Below, one piece after another: positions 8,205 through 17,854 of a stretch of 64,000 nucleotides of DNA (the stretch's first letter is position 1; each line of letters begins with the position of its first letter). The position numbers were made by a program, and so were the translations under genes. Origin of the DNA: Candidatus Woesearchaeota archaeon (GTDB taxonomy: Archaea; Nanobdellota; Nanobdellia; Woesearchaeales; GW2011-AR9); assembly GCA_016188115.1 (NCBI GenBank), contig JACPIK010000002.1:1128077-1192076 (forward strand), in the 5' to 3' direction. Below the pieces are notes generated by a model. The model had not been told where the DNA came from. It made no database searches and saw only the letters and a list, made by a program, of their open reading frames with translations.

Positions 8205-8927
8205 TCATTCCAAAGCGTACTTTTCAAGAAATTCTTCTACAACTCTGTTTACTTCCTCAATCTTCTCAGCATAACGTCTATAATCATGGTCACAATCTAA
8301 CTCATAAAGTTGTTTGGGCTTAGATGCCATCTCATATATTACTTTTACAGACTCTTTTGGAACAATTGTATCTTTCATTCCTACAAAAAAGAGCTTTGGC
8401 TTTGTACATGTAGCAGCTGCCTCTCGTGTGTTATACTTTGCAGCATCTTCGTAATACGTTACCGGCAGTTGAAAGGTTCTTTTACTTCCAGTCGGTGCAT
8501 CGCGAGTTGATATTTCCACTCCTTTTAATGTTGATTTGTGACCAGTAATAGGATCACAATTTGACATAACTGCAATAATATGTGTTACTGCGTTATTACC
8601 TGCTCCTGCGAGTAATGCCATCGTTCCTCCTCTGCTGTGACCCATGAGCACGGTTGGCTTGTTTCCAAAATAAACAATAAGCTCTTCAATAGCACGAAGG
8701 TAATTTGTTACGGTGTATTGAAAAATATCTCCGGGGCTCTCCCACGTACCTGGTGGATCAAATGCGCATGCCAGATAATCGTGTGTTGCGAAATAATCTA
8801 CGTGGCTTCGCATATGTGCATAATCTTTAGTATCTAATTTTCCTGGAAGAAGGAGCATCACCTTTTTCGCATTCAAATCTCCACGCAGATAGACTGCCAA
8901 TTCAAAATGAGGCGTTTTAATAATCAT
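8205..8927 (-). CDS. alpha/beta hydrolase
   Basis: 240-residue cytosolic alpha/beta-hydrolase-fold protein. The nucleophile elbow is MGHSRGGTMALLAG (G-x-S-x-G with Ser at about residue 98). LLPGKLDTKDYAHM near 27-40 and FDPPGTWESPGD near 58-69 correspond to the oxyanion-hole and strand-4 regions. A late Asp (FFVGMKDTIVP, near 186) and His (LDCDHDYRRYAE, near 216) would complete the triad. This serine-aspartate-histidine set looks intact. The substrate is unknown; esterase, lipase or peptidase are all possible. It is separated from its neighbours by 70 and 135 bases and shows no operon. Confidence 0.9.
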   Translation of the reverse strand: MIIKTPHFELAVYLRGDLNAKKVMLLLPGKLDTKDYAHMRSHVDYFATHDYLACAFDPPGTWESPGDIFQYTVTNYLRAIEELIVYFGNKPTVLMGHSRGGTMALLAGAGNNAVTHIIAVMSNCDPITGHKSTLKGVEISTRDAPTGSKRTFQLPVTYYEDAAKYNTREAAATCTKPKLFFVGMKDTIVPKESVKVIYEMASKPKQLYELDCDHDYRRYAEKIEEVNRVVEEFLEKYALE

Positions 8928-9062
8928 AAATTTTTTCTGTGTTTACAATTTTTAAACATTCTCTTACATCTTCTCAAAAATCACGTACTTCTCAAAAAAA
9001 TCAAGAAGTCAAATAATCTCCAAAAGTAAGTTTTTTATTTTCTAAAATTCCTCTAGTCTCAA

Positions 9063-9581
9063 ATGAGGCACTATGTGATACTCATTTTATTTCTAAGTAC
9101 ACTAGCCATAGCGCAACCCCAAATCAACGAAGTAATGTATAATTCATATGATGATCAAGAATGGGTCGAACTCTACAATCCTACTAATCAAATTCTTAAT
9201 CTTTCAAATTCAACTTTCTCAGACTCTCGTGACATCGATGAACTCATTTGTTGTCGTGCTCATAATCAGTGTTCTTTTCTTCTCTCTCCACGCGGATATC
9301 TGCTTCTTGTTGACCAAGATAGTACTCTATTTCAATCTCTTCCCCAAAATGTTTCTTTTCTTTGCGTCGATGACAATTCATTAGGCAATGGTCTTTCCAA
9401 CACCGCTGAAAATCTTTCTCTTACTAACAATAATTTGGCATCTCATTTTACCTATACTTTCTCACAAGGGGCAAACGGTAACAATCATTCGTTAGAACGC
9501 CGAGAAGATAATTCCTGGGCTGAAAGTATTACTCTCAACGGCACACCTGGCTATGAAAATAGCATTTGGTTTCTCTCGTAA
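9063..9581 (+). CDS. lamin-tail-domain surface protein, N-terminal fragment
   Basis: 172 codons to a TAA at 9579-9581. A signal peptide (residues 1-17, cut after A-I-A) is followed by a lamin tail domain (LTD): INEVMYN, EWVELYNPTNQILNLSN, a SPRGYLLLVDQDS strand, and GNGLSNTAENLSL, ending GTPGYEN. LTDs are immunoglobulin-like folds found in secreted archaeal and bacterial proteins. The coding sense does not stop at the TAA: in the same frame the sequence continues directly into a second LTD and the rest of a large protein up to 11348. This is therefore probably the first part of a 762-codon gene interrupted by a stop codon. No Shine-Dalgarno sequence is seen before the ATG. Confidence 0.8.
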   Translation: MRHYVILILFLSTLAIAQPQINEVMYNSYDDQEWVELYNPTNQILNLSNSTFSDSRDIDELICCRAHNQCSFLLSPRGYLLLVDQDSTLFQSLPQNVSFLCVDDNSLGNGLSNTAENLSLTNNNLASHFTYTFSQGANGNNHSLERREDNSWAESITLNGTPGYENSIWFLS

Positions 9582-9923
9582 GATTATGCTCCACTCCAAA
9601 TCACAGAATTCCTCCCAGATCCATTTGGTGATGCTGCAGCAACAAAACCGCAAGGCGAATGGGTAGAGTTATACAACGCGGGAAATAAACCATTAGATTT
9701 ACGTGGTCTGATTCTTAAAGACGAACAAGATGATCATGAGCTATTCATCACTTCCACAAACCTCTTTAATGCCAGTCTCATTCTGTTTCCCTCTCAGTAT
9801 GTCTCAATTTATCGCGATGGAGATAGTGATTTTGCATTAAACGATAATGGATTTGAAGAGATACGTCTATATTACCACGATACTCTTATCGATAGCGTTT
9901 CCTATAGTCAAACTACCGAAGGC

Positions 9924-11348
9924 ATGAGCTGGTCGAAAGTTGATATGCAATGGGTAGAAACGCCCCCAACTCCTGCAGCTCAAAACCATTATACTCCTCT
10001 TTGTGATTGGAAACTTGCTTTTACCAACCCTCCTGCTATTTCTCGTGGAGAAAATTTTTCTTTCACCATTGAAATTTCTCGTCTTTATGGTCCCATTCAA
10101 AATATCACTGTTCGTGGTCAAATAGAAGATATCTTTGGTCGTATCGTTGAAACATACCAGCCTTGGACTTCACAACTCATTACTTCTTCAAATTCCAGAA
10201 CCTATTCTCCAAATTTGCCTGAGGGCACATATAGTCTCTCATTCTGGCAAGTAAATCAATCTTGTAATGATGCAGCCCAGCTTAATAACAATGCTTCACA
10301 TGTGGTTGCCATTAACCAGCAGTATCATCAAAATAATTCATTTATTTCAATCGAAAAGGTTAATGTTGGGGGTGATAACATCGCTAAATGGGGGGATAGC
10401 ATTGAAACAAAATTAGCGTTATACAGGGGTGATTCTTCCTCTACCTCTGTCACTCTTTGGGTTGAGAAAGGATCCAAAAAAATCAGCGACACCGCTCGCA
10501 TCACCCTCTCTCAACAATTTAAAGCTTACAATCTTACGGTTCCTCTTTTCATTGACTTAAACTGTGCAGAAAAATACAACTCTGGGACTGCACAAGTTGT
10601 TCTCGAAGGATTAGGCATGAAAGACGAACAAGATATTTCTATTACAGAAGATCGATCCGATGAATGTGACGATCTACCTGAAGATTCTTCCTCAACGAGT
10701 TCTCTTGCAACTGCACGAAGCGTGTCATTTCGTATTCCTTCATTTCCCTCTATGGTCACACAACCTTTCTTCGATTTTGATGTGCAGATAAATAATGGTA
10801 AAGATCCTGCGCAATACAAAGTCTGGTCTTATCTCTACAAAGGTCGTACCTGTTATTCTTGCCAAGGCGACGAAAATTTGCGCGAAGCCAATGCTCAGAT
10901 ACTTAATCTTGACAAAAGTGAGACACAGGTGATTCCATTCACGTTAACGATTGATGATCTTGCTCCTGAGGGTAATTATAGCGTGAAAGTCAAATTGCTC
11001 AAAGAAGGACAAAAAACCGCCAAAGAATGGACTGGGTCAGTATTTTACTCTCCTTCAAATAACCAGTTCCAGAAATCTCAATTTTTTAATTCACCTAATC
11101 TATCTTTAACTCAAAGCAATCCTTTTTTCACTCTCGCCAATACTCAAAATAATCTTGGTCTTGCCATGCCAGAAGGTTTACCTAGTCCTTCACATACATC
11201 CTCATTGTTTAACCAAAGTATGGGCTTTGTCGCATACGAATCAAACAGCAGGAAAGCAAGCGCACTTATTCCTGCTATACTTATCATTAGCTTAAGCCTA
11301 TGCGTTATAACTCTATTCTGGGAAAATGTGAAGAGAACAACGAAATGA
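9924..11348 (+). CDS. lamin-tail-domain surface protein, C-terminal portion
   Basis: From the first ATG this is 474 residues, but homology clearly begins earlier: codons from 9582 onward encode LQITEFLPDPFGD and GEWVELYNAGNKPLDLRGL, a second lamin tail domain, in the same frame as the gene ending at 9581. No ATG, GTG or TTG start lies in frame between 9582 and 9924. After the LTD come several beta-rich Ig-like repeats (with C-x2-C pairs such as C-Y-S-C-Q-G) and a final transmembrane helix (ALIPAILIISLSLCVITLFW) with a short basic tail. This topology anchors the protein in the membrane with its bulk outside. Translation of this part needs readthrough, or the locus is a pseudogene. Confidence 0.75.
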   Translation: MSWSKVDMQWVETPPTPAAQNHYTPLCDWKLAFTNPPAISRGENFSFTIEISRLYGPIQNITVRGQIEDIFGRIVETYQPWTSQLITSSNSRTYSPNLPEGTYSLSFWQVNQSCNDAAQLNNNASHVVAINQQYHQNNSFISIEKVNVGGDNIAKWGDSIETKLALYRGDSSSTSVTLWVEKGSKKISDTARITLSQQFKAYNLTVPLFIDLNCAEKYNSGTAQVVLEGLGMKDEQDISITEDRSDECDDLPEDSSSTSSLATARSVSFRIPSFPSMVTQPFFDFDVQINNGKDPAQYKVWSYLYKGRTCYSCQGDENLREANAQILNLDKSETQVIPFTLTIDDLAPEGNYSVKVKLLKEGQKTAKEWTGSVFYSPSNNQFQKSQFFNSPNLSLTQSNPFFTLANTQNNLGLAMPEGLPSPSHTSSLFNQSMGFVAYESNSRKASALIPAILIISLSLCVITLFWENVKRTTK

Positions 11349-11442
11349 AAAGACAACATAGGGCTCCCTGTAAAATAGATATCTATCTAGAAATACATGC
11401 ACTGTAGAAATACTTAAAAACTGCCTTCTTTTCCAGTCTTAC

Positions 11443-12015
11443 ATGAATCCTCCAATTACCTTTCGCGCTCTCATCGAAGTTATTGGCAAACCCAAAGAGC
11501 ACGTTGAGGGTGCTATTAAAGAATACGTTACAAAAATCAAAGCTGACAAAAAGTTTATTGTCCTTGAAGAAGAACTAGCCGAAGGAAAAAAACATACTGA
11601 AGAAGGGATGTGGGCGACCTTTGCTGAACTTGAAATTAAAACCAACGAACTCAAAGAAATTTCCCGTTTTTGTTTTGAATACATGCCTTCATTAATTGAG
11701 ATCATCGAACCAGAAAAATTAACTTTGAGTGATGTGGATATTTCTCTCTTCATCTCCGATCTTCAGACTCATTTGCATAACGCAGATATGATTGCAAAAC
11801 AGCTTAAAATTGAAAATGAACATCTTAAACGCAACAGTGCCGGACTGCTCAAAAATTTTGTCTTAGTTCTGCTTCGTGCAGGTCCATTGACTCTATCAGA
11901 ACTCTGTTCACTCACTGGTGTTGATAATGAACAAAAAATGGGTGATTTTTGCGACAAGCTCATTGATGAAAAAAAGATTGATTTGAAGAACAGCAAATAT
12001 TCTTTACATGAATGA
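11443..12015 (+). CDS. conserved hypothetical protein upstream of ScpB
   Basis: 190 residues, soluble, mostly helical with acidic character. Residues 1-60 (PPITFRALIEVIGKPKEHVE) resemble a small helical bundle. The C-terminal 50 residues (RAGPLTLSELCSLTGVDNEQK then a short helix) look like a winged-helix. It lies 35 bases before scpB on the same strand, which hints that it works with the condensin accessory system, but it lacks recognisable ScpA signatures. A TATA-like element is not obvious. The function is unknown; a DNA-binding or chromosome-related role is inferred only from the wing-like C-terminus and the neighbour. Confidence 0.8.
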   Translation: MNPPITFRALIEVIGKPKEHVEGAIKEYVTKIKADKKFIVLEEELAEGKKHTEEGMWATFAELEIKTNELKEISRFCFEYMPSLIEIIEPEKLTLSDVDISLFISDLQTHLHNADMIAKQLKIENEHLKRNSAGLLKNFVLVLLRAGPLTLSELCSLTGVDNEQKMGDFCDKLIDEKKIDLKNSKYSLHE

Positions 12016-12050
12016 TACTCAATTTTGAAGGAAAATAACTACTAAATAAC

Positions 12051-12761
12051 ATGGAATTAAACGAAAAAAAAGTGGAAGCAGTTCTCTTTGCAGTTGGTAA
12101 AGAGATCACTCCAGAACGTATCTCCAGTTTATGTGCTCTAAGTATCGAAGAAACTACTTCTCTTCTCGAGAAGTTATCTCAAGATTATGCCCAGAAAGAC
12201 CATTCCCTTCAACTTGTCAAAAAAGATCATGGGTGGAAGCTTACTGTGCGTGATGAATTCGTTCCGCTGGTAAGTTCGTTAGTAAGCTCAACAGAATTAG
12301 AACGTCCTTTAATGGAAACTCTTGCCGTGATTGCGTGGAAATATCCCGTTGTTCAATCTGATGTGGTGAAAATGCGCAGTGCTGCTGCTTATGACCATAT
12401 GAAACGTCTCGAGGAACTAGGTTTTATCTCCAAGGAGAAATTTGGTCGTACTTTTCGTCTCAAATTAACCCCTAAATTCTTTGAATATTTTGATTTGCCC
12501 AGTGCTCAAGCTAAAGAGGCATTCCTTGCTCGTGTCCCTGCCGAAATTATTAACCAAGCTGAAAACGTGGAAAAAGAAACTGATGAAGTCGAACGCCTAA
12601 TTGATCTAGAAGAAAAAGAAAATGTTGCGCGAGAAGAAATCAAGAAAGCCATGGGTAGTTCCAAAAGAACCTCTCAAACAGAAAAAGAGCAAGATGAAGA
12701 AATTATGGGCGAAGTTGAAGAAGACCTTATCGAAGACATAGAAGAAGAACAAAAAGAGTGA
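12051..12761 (+). CDS. scpB: segregation and condensation protein ScpB
   Basis: Kleisin-associated winged-helix protein that, with ScpA and SMC, forms the condensin-like complex in bacteria and some archaea. Two winged-helix domains are visible: residues 1-75 (KKVEAVLFAVGKEITPERIS) and 80-150 (ELERPLMETLAVIAWKYPVVQSDVV followed by LEELGFISKEKFGRTFRLKLTPKFFEYF). The signature L-x-E-T-L-A-V-I-A-W-K-Y-P is exact for the family. The C-terminal 80 residues are a highly acidic tail, longer than usual. ScpA and SMC are not in the window. It lies just upstream of gyrA, consistent with a chromosome-structure neighbourhood. Confidence 0.92.
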   Translation: MELNEKKVEAVLFAVGKEITPERISSLCALSIEETTSLLEKLSQDYAQKDHSLQLVKKDHGWKLTVRDEFVPLVSSLVSSTELERPLMETLAVIAWKYPVVQSDVVKMRSAAAYDHMKRLEELGFISKEKFGRTFRLKLTPKFFEYFDLPSAQAKEAFLARVPAEIINQAENVEKETDEVERLIDLEEKENVAREEIKKAMGSSKRTSQTEKEQDEEIMGEVEEDLIEDIEEEQKE

Positions 12762-12811
12762 GCTTTTAAACTTTCTACCAATTCTAAATTGTATCCTCTA
12801 CCTTGGAAACC

Positions 12812-12819
12812 TTTATATA
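12812..12819 (+). promoter_or_regulatory. TATA box for gyrA
   Basis: The sequence TTTATATA centred near 12815 predicts transcription starting near 12842, giving a leader of about 54 bases before the gyrA ATG at 12896. No strong Shine-Dalgarno sequence is visible in that leader. Confidence 0.6.
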
Positions 12820-12895
12820 CTCTCTTTGCCCTATTTTTTCTAGATTTTAGCGTCGATAAATCAAATCGATCAAATCGTCCAATTTCACTTCCAAA

Positions 12896-15382
12896 ATGGC
12901 CACACCCCAACCCCCTCGTGATCAATCCAAAGACCAGATTATCCCTCGTCTTATTGAAGAAGAAATGAAGACAGCGTATGTCAATTACGCTATGTCGGTT
13001 ATTGTGGGTCGGGCGCTGCCAGATATTCGAGATGGTCTCAAACCTGTCCATCGTCGTATTCTCTATGCAATGTACGAAATGGGCATGTTACATAACAAAC
13101 CCTCTAAAAAGTGTGCAAGAATTGTTGGGGAAGTACTAGGTAAGTATCATCCTCATGGCGATTCCGCGGTGTATGATTCTTTAGTGCGTATGGCCCAAGA
13201 TTTCTCTCTACGCTATCCCTTAATCAAAGGTCAAGGTAACTTTGGTTCCATCGATGGAGATACCGCAGCAGCAATGAGGTATACTGAAGCAAAACTCAAT
13301 AAAATTGCCGAAGAAATGCTTCATGATATCGAGAAACAAACCGTTGATTTCAAAGACAACTTTGATGGCTCGCTCCAAGAACCCTCGGTCTTACCCTCAA
13401 AAATTCCCAATCTTCTCATTAACGGATCGTCTGGTATTGCCGTAGGAATGGCTACCAACATTCCTCCGCATAATCTCAAAGAAGTCTGCGATGCTCTCAT
13501 AGCGCTTATCCAAACCCCTGATCTTAGTGTACAAGATTTAATTCGTTATATCCCTGCTCCTGATTTTCCTACAGGAGGAGAAGTTCTCTGTGGAGCAAGT
13601 CTCTTGCAGGCCTATGCTAAAGGCAAAGGAAAAGTTATCATTAAATCAGTTAGTCGTATCGAAAAAGATCAAATCATTATTTCTGAGATTCCTTATCAAG
13701 TCAATAAAGAGGAACTTATCACTCAAATCGCCGCGTTAGTAAACGAGAAAATAATTCTGGGTATTCGCAACATTAACGACGAATCTGACCAAGAGGGAAT
13801 TCGTATTGTTATTGATTTCAAAAAAGATGCCGATCCTAATGTGATTTTAAATCAACTCTACCAACATAGCCGACTTAAAATTTCGTTTGGAATAACTATG
13901 CTTGCGTTGGTTGACAATCAACCTCGTATCCTTGGCATTAAAGAATTCCTTGAACATCATATCCAACATCGCATTGAAATAATTCGCCGTCGCACAGCAT
14001 ATGATCTAGAAGAAGCTAAGAAACGAGTGCATATTCTTGATGGATTACTCATTGCCCTAGAAAATGTTGATGAGATCGTTGCAGGTATTAAACGAAGCGA
14101 AACTGTTGAAAAAGCTCGTGATTTCCTCATACAATCCTATTCTCTTTCTGAAATTCAAGCAAGAGCAATCCTTGATTTACGATTGCAAAAACTCGCTGCG
14201 CTTGAGCGCCATAAAATCCGTGAAGAACATAAATCATTGATGATAAATATTGATGAATATAATTCCATCCTTGCATCAGAAACGAAAGTATTAGGATTAA
14301 TTACTCAAGAACTCACCGCAATTCGTGATGATTATCAAGATGTGCGTCGCTCCAAAGTAATGATAGGAGAAGATGAAGATATTGATTTAGAAGAACTTAT
14401 CGAAGAAACACAAGTTGTCGTGACTATGACTAACTCTGGATACGTCAAACGTCTTCCTATTGACACATATAAAACACAGCGTCGTGGCGGTAGAGGAGTT
14501 GTTGCTGCGGGAACCAAAGATGATGAAGATTTCGTTGAAAAACTCTTTGTTTCCTCAACTCATGATTATCTTCTTTTCTTCACAAACCAAGGTCAACTCT
14601 ATTGGTTAAAAGTGTATAATATTCCCGAGGGAACAAGACAGGCTAAAGGTAAACATATTGCTAATTTGCTCGAAATGAGTGAGGGAGAAACTATTACTGC
14701 TATCGTTCCTGTGCGCGACTTTAGTAAAGGGTATCTTTTCATGGCAACAAAAGACGGAACTGTCAAAAAAACACCTCTGGGAGAATTTTCTCGTCCTCGT
14801 AAAGGTGGTATTCGTGCTATCAATTTAGACGAAGGAAACTCGCTTGTTGGAGTGCAATATACCAGCGGGTCTAATGAAATTATTCTCGTTACCAAATATG
14901 GTAATGCCAATCGTTTCCACGAAGAAGCTGTGCGCGCCATGGGTCGAGCTGCCGGTGGTGTACGTGGTATTCGTCTTGATGAAAATGATTATGTCATAGG
15001 CATGTTAGCTGCTGATGAAGGGAAAGAAATACTCACTATCACGGAAAAAGGCTATGGCAAACGTACTCCTGTAAGTGATTATCGTTTGTGTAATCGTGGT
15101 GGAAAAGGCGTCACCAATATTAAAATTACTGACAAAAACGGACCTGTTGCAGCCGTCATGCTTGTTGACGGAAGTGGTGAAATCATGTTAGTCTCACGTC
15201 AGGGAATTGGTATTCGCATCCCTTGCAATCAGATATCATTAATTGGTCGCGCAACACAAGGTGTGCGTGTCATGCGCATGGACGAAACTGACTCTCTTGC
15301 TGCTGCTGCGCAAATTGCCGCTGAAGATGTTGATCCTGCTCTTTCTGATTCTGGTTCTTCATCACAAGATCTGCCACAATAA
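12896..15382 (+). CDS. gyrA: DNA gyrase subunit A
   Basis: Type IIA topoisomerase subunit that cleaves and rejoins DNA; with GyrB it introduces negative supercoils. 828 residues. The breakage-reunion domain holds the catalytic Tyr129 in AAMRYTE. The quinolone-region [10 protein letters not shown] lies near 85-94. The C-terminal beta-pinwheel has the GyrA box QRRGGRG at residues 528-534, which distinguishes gyrase from topoisomerase IV and implies active wrapping. The protein ends with an acidic, Ser-rich tail. gyrB is not in the window. Gyrase in archaea is known from several lineages and is thought to be of bacterial origin. Topoisomerase VI is also encoded at 35965-38828. Confidence 0.97.
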   Translation: MATPQPPRDQSKDQIIPRLIEEEMKTAYVNYAMSVIVGRALPDIRDGLKPVHRRILYAMYEMGMLHNKPSKKCARIVGEVLGKYHPHGDSAVYDSLVRMAQDFSLRYPLIKGQGNFGSIDGDTAAAMRYTEAKLNKIAEEMLHDIEKQTVDFKDNFDGSLQEPSVLPSKIPNLLINGSSGIAVGMATNIPPHNLKEVCDALIALIQTPDLSVQDLIRYIPAPDFPTGGEVLCGASLLQAYAKGKGKVIIKSVSRIEKDQIIISEIPYQVNKEELITQIAALVNEKIILGIRNINDESDQEGIRIVIDFKKDADPNVILNQLYQHSRLKISFGITMLALVDNQPRILGIKEFLEHHIQHRIEIIRRRTAYDLEEAKKRVHILDGLLIALENVDEIVAGIKRSETVEKARDFLIQSYSLSEIQARAILDLRLQKLAALERHKIREEHKSLMINIDEYNSILASETKVLGLITQELTAIRDDYQDVRRSKVMIGEDEDIDLEELIEETQVVVTMTNSGYVKRLPIDTYKTQRRGGRGVVAAGTKDDEDFVEKLFVSSTHDYLLFFTNQGQLYWLKVYNIPEGTRQAKGKHIANLLEMSEGETITAIVPVRDFSKGYLFMATKDGTVKKTPLGEFSRPRKGGIRAINLDEGNSLVGVQYTSGSNEIILVTKYGNANRFHEEAVRAMGRAAGGVRGIRLDENDYVIGMLAADEGKEILTITEKGYGKRTPVSDYRLCNRGGKGVTNIKITDKNGPVAAVMLVDGSGEIMLVSRQGIGIRIPCNQISLIGRATQGVRVMRMDETDSLAAAAQIAAEDVDPALSDSGSSSQDLPQ

Positions 15383-15465
15383 GTAAAGTTCGCATTAAGA
15401 CCATCGATGAAAATTATATGAATTTACTCGTAAAGTAATTAAATAAAGCCCTAAAATTGATTTAT

Positions 15466-16545
15466 ATGAAATGGTCTGCGTTAGTTCATCCTGGATTTGA
15501 AGATGCGTTCATCCATGAAGCTACTGCGCTGCTTCCCCAGAGTTCTCCTCATAAAATAGGTAATGGTATTGTCTCTGGTACTCTTAGCGACCCTGCGCAA
15601 TTTCTCACTCTACTACATTACTCTCATCTTTCTCGTCGTTTGCTCATTGATCTAGGTTCCGTACTCAACCTTGAACAGACCCCTCTGCTCCCTGCTTCAT
15701 TTCCTTGGGAAAAGTTTTTTACCAACGGTCGCTCGTTTCGGGTTGAAATTGAAGGCGTACCTGGTCAAGAAAACCGTCTACCTATTGCGAAGCAAGTTGC
15801 AGGTGCTCTTTTCTCGCAGCTTGAAACACATAAAATTATTCCCACACTTGAATTACGCAATCCTCAACAATTAGTTCTGGTATATTTTGATGGAGAAAAA
15901 TATTTCTTTGGGATTGATGTCCTTGCGCAAGAACTTGATGCACGGCAATATCGTCTCTTTGCTCATGCTGCATCATTTAAAGGCGATTCTCAGGCGTATT
16001 TCCTCTCTTTATTAGGCTACAAAGAAGGTCAAAAATTGCTAGTTGGCTTTGCTAAAGATGGGTCTGCTGCCATTGAAGCTGCCACCATTGCTAATCACTA
16101 TCCTCTTACTCATGATCTGCAAAATATTCTCGAGATCCCTTATTTTACGTCTTGTACTCTTCCTCTTCCTCCTTCCTCGTTACCTCATGAAGTCTATACC
16201 TTTGATGAAACCACGGGAAATTTACTCTCCATTCGCAAAAATGCCACGCTCGCCGGTGTTGCCAAAGCCATCAACGCACGTAAACAAAGCATTGAAGATC
16301 TTGACGTTGCCTATGGTGATGCCTTCTTCGATTGCCTGCTCTTTCATCTCACCCGTAAAGATGAAGAAAAACTCAATGAAATATATTATCAATCTGCGTT
16401 GATTCTCAAACCCAAAGGCAAAATGCTCATTGTTGGCCGTGCTACTCTTGAACTTCCTATCCCTGAGAAATTTACTTTACTTGACCAACGGACCTTAGAA
16501 CGCGGACAAAGTTTGCATAATTTGTGGTTGTTGGAGAAGGCGTAG
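15466..16545 (+). CDS. THUMP-domain protein, degenerate RNA methyltransferase-like
   Basis: Likely RNA-binding protein of the THUMP/RlmL-Trm14 class, 359 residues from the ATG at 15466 (a TTG three codons earlier is less likely). The N-terminus MKWSALVHPGFEDAFIHEA and the region around FRVEIEGVPGQENRLPIAKQVAGAL match the THUMP plus ferredoxin-like module. The following GIDVLAQELDARQYR matches the linker of this methyltransferase class. The Rossmann part has LLVGFAKDGSAAIEAATIA where active members have D-P-F-x-G-S-G-T, and no N-P-P-Y motif is found near DLDVAYGDAFFDCLLF. The catalytic site therefore looks lost. It could still bind tRNA or rRNA, or support a separate enzyme. Confidence 0.8.
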   Translation: MKWSALVHPGFEDAFIHEATALLPQSSPHKIGNGIVSGTLSDPAQFLTLLHYSHLSRRLLIDLGSVLNLEQTPLLPASFPWEKFFTNGRSFRVEIEGVPGQENRLPIAKQVAGALFSQLETHKIIPTLELRNPQQLVLVYFDGEKYFFGIDVLAQELDARQYRLFAHAASFKGDSQAYFLSLLGYKEGQKLLVGFAKDGSAAIEAATIANHYPLTHDLQNILEIPYFTSCTLPLPPSSLPHEVYTFDETTGNLLSIRKNATLAGVAKAINARKQSIEDLDVAYGDAFFDCLLFHLTRKDEEKLNEIYYQSALILKPKGKMLIVGRATLELPIPEKFTLLDQRTLERGQSLHNLWLLEKA

Positions 16546-16581
16546 TGTATACAATTAATTAGAAAATAATCAATATTTCGA

Positions 16582-17040
16582 ATGGAATCAATAACCTCTG
16601 ATTTAGGCATTTTTGGCATTCTACTTCCTCCAATATATAAGGCTGAGTCTATCACTGATTTCGTTACCAACAAAGATCAGCAAATAAAACCAGTTTCTCG
16701 CTTTCGTCTTCTATCTCCAGCAGGTTTTATTGCGGGAAAGTTTTCTCGTAACCCTCTTACTTGGGAAGTGCTTCCCATCGTTGATTTTGAAAGAGTATAC
16801 TTACAGTTTACTGGTAAGGGGTACCTTCTCTCAGACCGTACAGGCGAATTATCTCTCAATCTTGCATTAGGTTGTTATTCCCCAGAATTACCCTCACGAC
16901 ATTATCACTTTGTTAGAACTTTGTATTCACCTCGAACTAGCCAGAGTTATTTTTTTACGTGGAATACCTATCCGCCTCGGCCTAATGGTGGCAAAAGAGA
17001 TAGCGTTGATGATTTTGTGGGTGCCTCTCAAACGTCCTAG
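16582..17040 (+). CDS. uncharacterised protein
   Basis: 152 residues, no family recognised. The first 35 residues are weakly hydrophobic. The middle is rich in aromatic and basic residues with beta-like periodicity (RFRLLSPAGFIAGKFSRNP, FERVYLQFTGKGYLLSD), and the end is Pro/Ser-rich and probably disordered. There is no signal peptide or metal-binding motif. It is separated by 36 bases from the THUMP gene and by 51 bases from the next gene. No other frame in this stretch offers a longer alternative, and codon use resembles neighbouring genes, so it is probably real, though hypothetical. Confidence 0.55.
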   Translation: MESITSDLGIFGILLPPIYKAESITDFVTNKDQQIKPVSRFRLLSPAGFIAGKFSRNPLTWEVLPIVDFERVYLQFTGKGYLLSDRTGELSLNLALGCYSPELPSRHYHFVRTLYSPRTSQSYFFTWNTYPPRPNGGKRDSVDDFVGASQTS

Positions 17041-17091
17041 GACACTCGCATCTCCCACATCTTTTATAAACACCAAAAATCTCCTTCTACC

Positions 17092-17829
17092 ATGGTTTCG
17101 TACCAAGAGTTGCGGGCTCGTATTCATGAATCGTACAGTTTCAACCGTCAAGAAGTTGTGGGTCTTATTGCTGCAGTAGGTTTTACTGCTTTCATCTTCT
17201 CATTTCGTGATTGGGGTACAGACTCGTTTAATGCAGCAGTGGGGATAGGCAATTTTTTGCTTGTTGCTATCATCGCAGCATTTAGTTTTTGGTTTCGTTT
17301 TACTTGTCAAAAAATCTTTGGTTTAAGCCAAGGATATTTAGTCGTATTTCGTCTCTGGTGGACGGGAATTTTTATTGCTCTTGCTCTTGCATTTATCACT
17401 AGTGGTCGTCTTCCCCTTATTTTAATAGGTGGTATTGTGCCTTCATTTATGGTACGGCAACGCCTTGGAGAATTCAGGTATGGATTTGGCTACAAAGAAA
17501 ATGCCGTTATCTCTATGTGGTCAATTTGGTCGCACCTCATTCTCGCCATCATTTTTTCTATGGGGCTGTATCTCTTTCCCAGTGCGTATTTCTTTGAAAA
17601 AGGTCTTTTGATTAATCTGATCGCGGCAGCTTTGTGCATTCTCCCCCTTCCTCAACTAGATGGCCTATCTATCTTTTTTGGTTCTCGCAGCTATTTTATG
17701 TTATGTATCGTTGCCATCATCGCTGGAAGTATTCTGCTCCTCACAAACACTCTCTTTGGAATTATTATCTCTGCAATTATTGGGTTGCTTGCCGGTGGGT
17801 TTTTCATACTCATTGGCTCGGAGAAATAA
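17092..17829 (+). CDS. site-2-protease-like (M50) membrane protein lacking the HExxH site
   Basis: 245-residue membrane protein with about six hydrophobic segments. The architecture matches small archaeal M50 (site-2 protease) proteins: an early membrane helix followed by SFWFRFTCQKIFG in the place where active enzymes carry H-E-x-x-H; a central stretch SIWSHLILAII equivalent to the A-G-P-x-x-N helix; and INLIAAALCILPLPQLDGLSIFFGSR, which matches the late N-x-L-P-x-x-x-L-D-G motif. The D-G is kept but the two histidines and the glutamate of the zinc site are absent. It is therefore likely a non-catalytic relative. The start is the ATG at 17092. Downstream lies the hairpin array. Confidence 0.8.
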   Translation: MVSYQELRARIHESYSFNRQEVVGLIAAVGFTAFIFSFRDWGTDSFNAAVGIGNFLLVAIIAAFSFWFRFTCQKIFGLSQGYLVVFRLWWTGIFIALALAFITSGRLPLILIGGIVPSFMVRQRLGEFRYGFGYKENAVISMWSIWSHLILAIIFSMGLYLFPSAYFFEKGLLINLIAAALCILPLPQLDGLSIFFGSRSYFMLCIVAIIAGSILLLTNTLFGIIISAIIGLLAGGFFILIGSEK

Positions 17830-17854
17830 ACATGGTCTCAACAAAACAACGATT

